A stretch of DNA of 9,651 nucleotides from Deltaproteobacteria bacterium (lineage in GTDB: Bacteria; Desulfobacterota; SM23-61), in assembly GCA_029857975.1 (NCBI GenBank), contig JAOUFX010000058.1:1-9651 (forward strand), given 5' to 3'. The notes below the pieces were generated by a model that worked only from the letters and a program-made list of their open reading frames with translations, was not told the DNA's origin and ran no database searches. This document shows positions 4,833-9,651 of the stretch, piece after piece. Made by a program: the position numbers and the translations under genes. Each line of letters starts with the position of its first letter. Within the stretch, counting starts at the first letter, position 1.

Positions 4833-5957
4833 ATGAGGGAGATTCTCAAAAGTAGTCTTGGCCTTCTCGATGCGATCCCAGCAGCTTTCCTGCTTACCGA
4901 TGTGCATTCCCAAATTCTATACGCCAACCAAAAAGCGGAATCCTTTTTTGGATATGTCCCCGACGAAATGGAAGAGCAGCGAATCAGGGTTCTTTTTCTG
5001 GAAGAAGACTGGATCTATTTTCTCCCCAATATCATCTTCCTTACGCGCTACAAAGGCGGTTTTGACGGAGAGGTTCTGTTAAAGCAGAAGGACGGGAAGA
5101 GAATCTTTGTTCACCTGTTTACTTCCGCCTTCAAAGAAAAGGGAGAACTCTTTTTGTTTTTTGCCTTTCAGGAGATCCAGCGGCTGAAAAACCTGGAACG
5201 GGAGAGGTTGGAAGCAGCACGTTGGGCGGGTTTGGGCCGAATGCTGGAAGAGATTGCCCACCAGTTTCGCAACCCCATTGCCTCGATTGGGGGATATTCC
5301 AAACGGCTTTTGAAGGAGGTTCCCTTTTCTCCCCAGAGCCGATCTTATGCCAGCCAGATTCTGCAAGAGACCGGAAGATTAGAAACGATTTTGCAGAGAG
5401 TAGAGGAATATGTACAGATTCCCCGGCCGGTCTCGCAGAGGGAAAATATCCAGGAGGTAGTTGGGGCCGTTCTGCAGAAATTTTCCAAAGAAGCAACGGA
5501 AAAAGGGATTACTTTAACTTGCCAAACCGCAGGATTGACCGGAGATGGGCAACTTTTCACCGACCGGGGTTTGATGACCCAAGCCCTTTCCCATATTTTA
5601 CAAAATAGCCTGGAAGCGATCACGTTTAATCCGAAAAGGAAGGGAGAAGAAGTGGTGGAAATAGCTCTTGCGGACAACGGCGAGAGTGTGGAAGTTTCGG
5701 TTTCTGACCGGGGGCCGGGAATTTCCCAGAAAAACCTGGGCCTGATCTTCGACCCCTTTTTTTCTACCCGACCGGAGCGAGTGGGGTTAGGATTGACCTT
5801 TGTTCGGAGAGCGGTGGAGGAACAAGGAGGAAAGATCCAGGTGGAAAGCCGGTTGGGGAGAGGGACGAAGATGATCCTCCTTTTTCCGAAAGATCGCCGG
5901 CGAAAAATTCGACGCCAATGGCTTTCTCCGGAAGTCATGGGCAGAGAAAATTACTGA
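4833..5957 (+). CDS. Soluble PAS-domain sensor histidine kinase
   Basis: This 374-aa kinase begins with a PAS domain (about residues 10-115: AFLLTDVHSQILYANQKAE, then a FFGY segment). A short coiled linker (117-130) follows, then the dimerisation/phosphoacceptor domain with the H box EEIAHQFRNPIASI (His143). The HATPase domain (about 245-352) carries an N box QNSLEAI (Asn258), G1 DRGPGIS (292-298), F box FDPFFST (307-312) and G2 GLGLTFV (318-324). All residues for autophosphorylation are present. There is no signal peptide or transmembrane helix, so it senses a cytoplasmic signal or partner through the PAS domain. The ATG follows GGAGGGAGGA closely. The basic C-terminal tail (DRRRKIRRQ) extends past the kinase core. 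No response regulator gene is adjacent, and the gene converges on tsaB with an 11-bp gap, so the partner is encoded elsewhere. The signal is unknown. Confidence 0.9.
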   Translation: MREILKSSLGLLDAIPAAFLLTDVHSQILYANQKAESFFGYVPDEMEEQRIRVLFLEEDWIYFLPNIIFLTRYKGGFDGEVLLKQKDGKRIFVHLFTSAFKEKGELFLFFAFQEIQRLKNLERERLEAARWAGLGRMLEEIAHQFRNPIASIGGYSKRLLKEVPFSPQSRSYASQILQETGRLETILQRVEEYVQIPRPVSQRENIQEVVGAVLQKFSKEATEKGITLTCQTAGLTGDGQLFTDRGLMTQALSHILQNSLEAITFNPKRKGEEVVEIALADNGESVEVSVSDRGPGISQKNLGLIFDPFFSTRPERVGLGLTFVRRAVEEQGGKIQVESRLGRGTKMILLFPKDRRRKIRRQWLSPEVMGRENY

Positions 5958-5968
5958 AGTATGCACCC

Positions 5969-6700
5969 CTACGTGTTTTCCTTCCGGGCTTGATAGTGAG
6001 TCTCGGCCTCTGAGCGGCGGAGGTAAACGGGCGTGAAGGAGAAAAGATTTAAGGTGTGGCCATTTTTGAATTGGGGGAGGCTGAGGCGAGCGACATGAAC
6101 GGCCCGGGGCAGGGAAAACTCTGGAGGAGCAAAGAAGACCCGGGGGCCAAGCTTTTTCCGGAAGGTTTCTCCGTACACTTCTATGCCGTTTCCCAAAAAG
6201 ATTACTTTCTCTTGGATGCGGGAGCAAAGGTCTTCTGGAGCGATGACCCAATCTGCACTGATTTTCTCCAATCGACCCCCTCCATCCCCGCGAAATAAAG
6301 CCGCGTACACCTCTTTCTTCCGGGCATCCAGAACCGGACAGACCAGTGAAGGGGCGTAACAAAGGTTCTGGGCGAGAGCGTCCAGAGTGGGTACGCCAAC
6401 AACCGGCACTTGCAGAGCGTAAGCCAGGCCTTTGACGGTGGAAACTCCGATACGCAAACCGGTGAAGGAACCGGGCCCCAGCGCCAAAGCAATTCCTCCA
6501 ATATCACCAACGGACAAAGAGGCTTCGCGCAGCAGGTTGGCTATGGCCGGCATCAACTTTTCGGAGTGCGTACCTGGAAGGTTCAAAGTATGCTCGCCCA
6601 GAACCTTTTCTTCCGCCCCTAATTTTTTTTCGTCCAGCGGAGCTTCCACCAAGGCAACGCTGCCGGTCGGGGTTGAAGTTTCCACGGCCAGGATAAGCAT
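5969..6700 (-). CDS. tsaB: tRNA t6A37 modification protein TsaB (YeaZ)
   Basis: This 243-aa protein is an ASKHA-fold partner of TsaD in the TsaBDE complex. That complex transfers threonylcarbamoyl to A37 of ANN-decoding tRNAs in the cytoplasm. The N-terminus MLILAVETSTPTGSVAL and the motif GPGSFTGLRIG (75-85) are diagnostic. VLDARKKEVYAALF (123-136) and the C-terminal PVYLRRSEAE block also fit. The length is usual for the family (about 220-245). The N-terminal half carries the conserved dimer/TsaD-contact surface, whereas the C-terminal half is variable, as normal. The ATG starts 3 nt after the rseP stop, with only a weak upstream AG-rich element, so translation is probably coupled to rseP. 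It is the last gene of the cdsA-dxr-rseP-tsaB cluster. Confidence 0.95.
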   Translation of the reverse strand: MLILAVETSTPTGSVALVEAPLDEKKLGAEEKVLGEHTLNLPGTHSEKLMPAIANLLREASLSVGDIGGIALALGPGSFTGLRIGVSTVKGLAYALQVPVVGVPTLDALAQNLCYAPSLVCPVLDARKKEVYAALFRGDGGGRLEKISADWVIAPEDLCSRIQEKVIFLGNGIEVYGETFRKKLGPRVFFAPPEFSLPRAVHVARLSLPQFKNGHTLNLFSFTPVYLRRSEAETHYQARKENT

Positions 6701-6703
6701 CTC

Positions 6704-7771
6704 TTACTGGGTTCCTACGATACGGCTTAGGTCGTTGTAAAAAACGAGGAGCATGATCAGGATGATGAGGAAGATCCCGACCTGCTGGGCCCGCTCGCGT
6801 AGTTTCAAACTAACCGGTTTGCCAATGATGCCTTCGATGAGAAAAATGAGCAGGTGCCATCCATCCAGGACGGGGATCGGTAAAACATTGAGGATGACCA
6901 GGTTAATACTGATCACGGCCATGAAGATTATCAAGCTGAGGGTACCGGCTTTGGCCTGCTGGCCGGCCAGTTGAGCGATGAGGAGTGGGCCGCCGATGGT
7001 CTTGGCCGAGATTTTTCCCTCGATGATTTTGATGATGCTGATTACGGTCAACTCGGTGATCCGCCAGGATTGGATGAGGGCTTTATAGGTAGCCGTGAAA
7101 GGGTCGAAACGCTCCGTAAAAAAACTTCCGGAAGGGGAAATTCCGATCAGGCCAACCTGTATTTCATCTCCGAAGATGTTTTTCTGGGTCGAAACCTGCG
7201 GGGTGACCGATAGGGGAAAGATTTTTTTATCCCTTTCCACCTTCAGGAGTAGCGGGCGATCGCTGCTTTCATGGATAATCTGGGCCAGGTCTTCCCAGCG
7301 TTTGACCGGCGAACCATTGGCTTCCAGGATGCGGTCGCCTTTCAAGATGCCAGCTTTAAAAGCTGGATAATCCGGTTTTACTTCCCCCACCTCCGGAAGC
7401 AGAGCAGGCATTCCCACCATGAAGGCGATGGCGAAAGCAACGACAGCGAAAAGAAAGTTAAAAAAAGGACCGGCGAAGACAATCCCCATCCGTTTGCTCA
7501 CGGGCTGGGTCGAGAACGATTTGGCCAACAACTCAGGCGGGATTTTTTCCCCAGGCTCTTCCCCGACCATCTTCACATAGCCCCCCAGGGGCACCAAGGA
7601 TATCTGGTATTGCGTCTCGCCGATTTTTTTCCCCAACAGCTTGGGACCAAACCCCAGGGAAAAGGTGATGACTCCGACCTTCAACTTTTTGGCCATGAGG
7701 AAATGGCCCAGTTCATGGACGAAAATTAAAACTCCTAAAACGATAATGGTGGCGATGATCGTTGTGATCAC
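6704..7771 (-). CDS. rseP: RIP metalloprotease RseP (site-2 protease)
   Basis: This is a 355-aa intramembrane zinc protease that cuts membrane-bound anti-sigma factors and remnant signal peptides. Helix 1 holds HELGHF (His19, Glu20, His23). A GPFFNF motif (101-106) opens the second helix. A single PDZ domain spans about 122-195 (GILKGDRILEANG). GPLLIAQLAG (261-270) precedes the helix with NVLPIPVLDG, where Asp303 is the third zinc ligand. There are about four membrane spans. The usual LDGG is LDGW here (Trp305), which is odd next to the ligand. The start is GTG at 7771, overlapping the dxr stop as GTGA, with GAGG about 7 nt upstream. Deltaproteobacterial homologues commonly sit in this same order. 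Only one PDZ domain is visible, whereas E. coli RseP has two. Confidence 0.95.
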   Translation of the reverse strand: MITTIIATIIVLGVLIFVHELGHFLMAKKLKVGVITFSLGFGPKLLGKKIGETQYQISLVPLGGYVKMVGEEPGEKIPPELLAKSFSTQPVSKRMGIVFAGPFFNFLFAVVAFAIAFMVGMPALLPEVGEVKPDYPAFKAGILKGDRILEANGSPVKRWEDLAQIIHESSDRPLLLKVERDKKIFPLSVTPQVSTQKNIFGDEIQVGLIGISPSGSFFTERFDPFTATYKALIQSWRITELTVISIIKIIEGKISAKTIGGPLLIAQLAGQQAKAGTLSLIIFMAVISINLVILNVLPIPVLDGWHLLIFLIEGIIGKPVSLKLRERAQQVGIFLIILIMLLVFYNDLSRIVGTQ

Positions 7772-8928
7772 ATTTTACCTCGATCGATCAATTGCTGGGC
7801 CTCTTGTTTGGCCCAGGCATGGGCATAGAGGATATTCTCCATGCTGCGCTGTTTACTCGGACGGTGGTGGTCCATGGTTTTGCAGATCAAAGGGGAGATT
7901 TGGAGGAACCCCAAACGACCCTGTAAAAAGGCCTCCACGGCCACCTCATTGGCGGCGTTCAGAACCGCCGGCATGGTTCCTCCTTCTTGGAGAGCCCGAT
8001 ACGCCAGTCCCAAGGCCGGAAATCGCTTTTGATCTACAGGCCTGAAGGTTAACTTGCCGATTCCGAAAAGATTCAGAGAAGGAAGCTGCAAATCCAACCT
8101 TGCGGGATAGCCGAGGGCATAAGCAATGGGCCCGCGCATATCCGGCATGGACATCTGGGCGACCACCGACCCGTCGATATATTCTACCATAGAATGGATG
8201 ATCGATTGCGGGTGAATGATAACCTCAATCTGTTGGGCGGGAACACCGAAAAGCCAGTGGGCTTCGATGACTTCCAGTCCTTTGTTCATCAACGAAGCGC
8301 TGTCGATTGTAACCTTCTTGCCCATGCGCCATTGGGGGTGCTTCAAAGCCTGTTGCGGGGTTACCTTGGCCAGTTTTTCCAGGGGAGTGAGCAAAAAAGG
8401 GCCACCGGAGGCGGTGAGGATGAGCCTCTTAATGTCTTCATGGCGGTGCCCGGCCATGGCCTGGAAAATGGCGCTGTGCTCGCTGTCAACCGGAAGAAGG
8501 TGTACGCCTTTTTCTTGGATTTCCCGCAGCAGAATTTCCCCCGCCATGACCAGAGGTTCTTTATTCGCGATGGCCAGATTTTTTTGAGCTCTCACGGCGG
8601 CTAAAGTAGGTAAAAGACCGACACTGCCGGCAAGGGCGGAGAGAACCATCTCCGCCTCCGGGTGGGTGGCGACGGCTACCAGCCCTTCCATACCCGAAAG
8701 AATGCGAGTTGTTTTCCCCGCCAAAGAGTCTTGGAGGCGCCTGGCGGATTCTGGGTCCATCAAAGCAACCAGTTCCGGGCGAAAGTACAAGATTTGCTCT
8801 TCCATTTTTTTCAGATTGGCGCCCCCGGCTAGGGCCACAACCTGGAATTTATCCGGATGCTGGGCGACGATATCGAGGGCGTTGACACCGATGGAACCGG
8901 TGGAACCGAGAATGGAAAGCTTCTTCAT
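7768..8928 (-). CDS. dxr: 1-deoxy-D-xylulose-5-phosphate reductoisomerase
   Basis: This 386-aa enzyme converts DXP to MEP with NADPH, the committed step of the MEP isoprenoid pathway. The NADPH-binding motif is GSTGSIG (8-14). The metal-binding loop LPVDSEHSA supplies Asp148 and Glu150, and NKGLEVIEAHWLF supplies Glu219. Other conserved blocks are SGGPF (174-178), DSASLMNKG (209-217) and HPQSIIHSMVEY (239-250), so the active site is complete. The common ANKE(S/T)LV loop reads ANKEPLV (121-127), a proline substitution near the catalytic loop. No clear Shine-Dalgarno precedes the ATG, which lies after a 114-bp repeat-bearing spacer. Despite the spacer it probably shares a transcript with cdsA. 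The stop overlaps the rseP GTG by 4 nt, which indicates coupling. Confidence 0.97.
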   Translation of the reverse strand: MKKLSILGSTGSIGVNALDIVAQHPDKFQVVALAGGANLKKMEEQILYFRPELVALMDPESARRLQDSLAGKTTRILSGMEGLVAVATHPEAEMVLSALAGSVGLLPTLAAVRAQKNLAIANKEPLVMAGEILLREIQEKGVHLLPVDSEHSAIFQAMAGHRHEDIKRLILTASGGPFLLTPLEKLAKVTPQQALKHPQWRMGKKVTIDSASLMNKGLEVIEAHWLFGVPAQQIEVIIHPQSIIHSMVEYIDGSVVAQMSMPDMRGPIAYALGYPARLDLQLPSLNLFGIGKLTFRPVDQKRFPALGLAYRALQEGGTMPAVLNAANEVAVEAFLQGRLGFLQISPLICKTMDHHRPSKQRSMENILYAHAWAKQEAQQLIDRGKM

Positions 8929-8943
8929 AGCTTTTGTAATTTG

Positions 8944-9038
8944 GTTCGGAGTAATTGAGTTCGGAGATAAGAGTCCGAAGTTCGGATCTCTGAGTAAAAA
9001 CTTTAATCCTACGAACTCTGAACTTCGGACTCCGAACT
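8944..9038. repeat. Inverted TTCGGA/TCCGAA repeat between dxr and cdsA
   Basis: The spacer holds copies of TTCGGAG (8945-8951, 8960-8966) and GAGTCCGAAGTTCGGA (8971-8986), then a near reverse complement ending in TTCGGACTCCGAA (9024-9036). That last stretch is a perfect palindrome around one base. Paired arms (about 8959-8986 with 9016-9038) would form a long imperfect hairpin on the minus-strand transcript. No U-run follows it before dxr, so it is not a typical terminator. It resembles decayed dispersed intergenic repeats. Confidence 0.75.
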
Positions 9039-9042
9039 TTTA

Positions 9043-9651
9043 TTATCGCAGAGCCGCCAGGGCATAATAATAAACCAAGGGGCCGGCGAAAAGAACGCTG
9101 TCAACGCGGTCCAGAAGACCCCCATGGCCCGGGATAAGAGTCCCGGAATCCTTGACCTGGGCGCTCCGTTTCAGCAACGATTCAAAAAGGTCTCCCAATT
9201 GACCCATAATCCCCACCCCTGCGGCCAAAGCCAATGCATGAAGAACCGGGAGCTGGGGAAAGAAAAATAACTTGAAAAACAATCCGCCGGCAATGGATCC
9301 GCCGACTACTCCCACACCACCCTCAACCGTTTTCCCCGGGCTGACCTCGGGCGCCAGTTTTTTCCGCCCCCAGGCTCGTCCCACATAAAAGGCGGCCGTA
9401 TCACCGCAATAAACTACGACCAGGGTGAAGAGGATCCATAACCGACCCTCCTCCAGTTTATGCATCAGGATGAAATGCGCCAGGAAAAAGGGTACATAAA
9501 AAAGGCCAAGAAGATGCCTGCTTAGGCGATCGATCCGGAGAGAAAAATCTGTTTGCTCCCCGAGGGCCAGGATGAACAGCAAAATAAGGATCATGGCCAT
9601 TCCCGCCAGGAAACATCTGGAATCTTTCGCGTAAAGGGAAATCGGGAGGAG
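9043..9651 (-). CDS. cdsA: Phosphatidate cytidylyltransferase (CDP-diacylglycerol synthase), 5' truncated by the window
   Basis: This integral membrane enzyme makes CDP-diacylglycerol from phosphatidate and CTP for phospholipid synthesis. The visible 202 codons run open to the window edge. The usual length is about 260-285 aa, so the N-terminal part is outside the window. An in-frame ATG at 9600 is internal, because 17 open codons precede it and the product would be too short. The CDS signature is complete near the C-terminus: SLLKRSAQVKDSG followed by GHGGLLDRVD. It is preceded by CGDTAAFYVGR and SPGKTVEG, which form the conserved cytidyl/metal site. Several hydrophobic helices surround these motifs. 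It lies 114 nt upstream of dxr, in the order commonly found in deltaproteobacteria, where uppS usually precedes it. Confidence 0.93.
   Translation of the reverse strand, partial: LLPISLYAKDSRCFLAGMAMILILLFILALGEQTDFSLRIDRLSRHLLGLFYVPFFLAHFILMHKLEEGRLWILFTLVVVYCGDTAAFYVGRAWGRKKLAPEVSPGKTVEGGVGVVGGSIAGGLFFKLFFFPQLPVLHALALAAGVGIMGQLGDLFESLLKRSAQVKDSGTLIPGHGGLLDRVDSVLFAGPLVYYYALAALR

Noticed and set aside
5345..5938. Long minus-strand open frame (197 codons) inside the kinase gene
   Set aside because: It is antisense to a complete histidine kinase with all catalytic boxes, has no recognisable motif or good ribosome binding site, and is an effect of codon bias.
7271..7729. Plus-strand open frame (152 codons) opposite rseP
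   Set aside because: Histidine- and arginine-rich low-complexity translation antisense to conserved RseP motifs; no ribosome binding site.
8194..8604. Plus-strand open frames opposite dxr
   Set aside because: Antisense to invariant Dxr motifs; no family resemblance.

Overview
The window carries a housekeeping block of a Gram-negative bacterium joined to an accessory block. The gene order cdsA-dxr-rseP-tsaB (all minus strand, 9651 down to 5969) resembles that of Deltaproteobacteria/Desulfobacterota. With the mid-range GC and strong Shine-Dalgarno sites, this suggests an uncultured or environmental deltaproteobacterium-like organism. That placement is an inference from synteny; no rRNA or other phylogenetic marker is present.

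Layout from right to left: a 5'-truncated cdsA (CDP-diacylglycerol synthase), a 114-bp spacer with an inverted TTCGGA-type repeat, dxr (MEP isoprenoid pathway), rseP (site-2 protease, 4-bp GTGA overlap with dxr) and tsaB (t6A tRNA modification). Converging on tsaB from the plus strand is a soluble PAS histidine kinase (4833-5957) with its own sigma70-type promoter and no adjacent response regulator. A 223-bp divergent promoter region separates the kinase from the accessory block.

The accessory block (4609 down to 241, all minus strand) has two consecutive operons. The first is an XRE-type repressor followed by an ImmA/IrrE-family metallopeptidase, coupled through an ATGA overlap. The second begins with a 44-aa acidic small protein. 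It continues with a Ycf46-like AAA+ ATPase, a 277-aa helical protein I do not recognise, a DUF1257 (Ycf35-like) protein and a DUF2997 protein. Junctions in the second operon overlap or are tightly spaced, which implies cotranscription and translational coupling.

The most interesting signal is a shared dyad, GTT-N4-GT-N6-AC-N4-AAC. It occurs in the promoter of the XRE/ImmA pair (4614-4637) and again just upstream of the Ycf46 operon (3402-3425). It suggests the XRE protein represses both operons and that the ImmA-like protease relieves this under some stress. That would make the Ycf46/DUF1257/DUF2997 module, best known from cyanobacteria and plastids, an inducible stress or defence-like system here. 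The left edge holds a short decayed fragment of a DUF4143-type ATPase and an AT-rich inverted repeat, consistent with an accessory locus with turnover.
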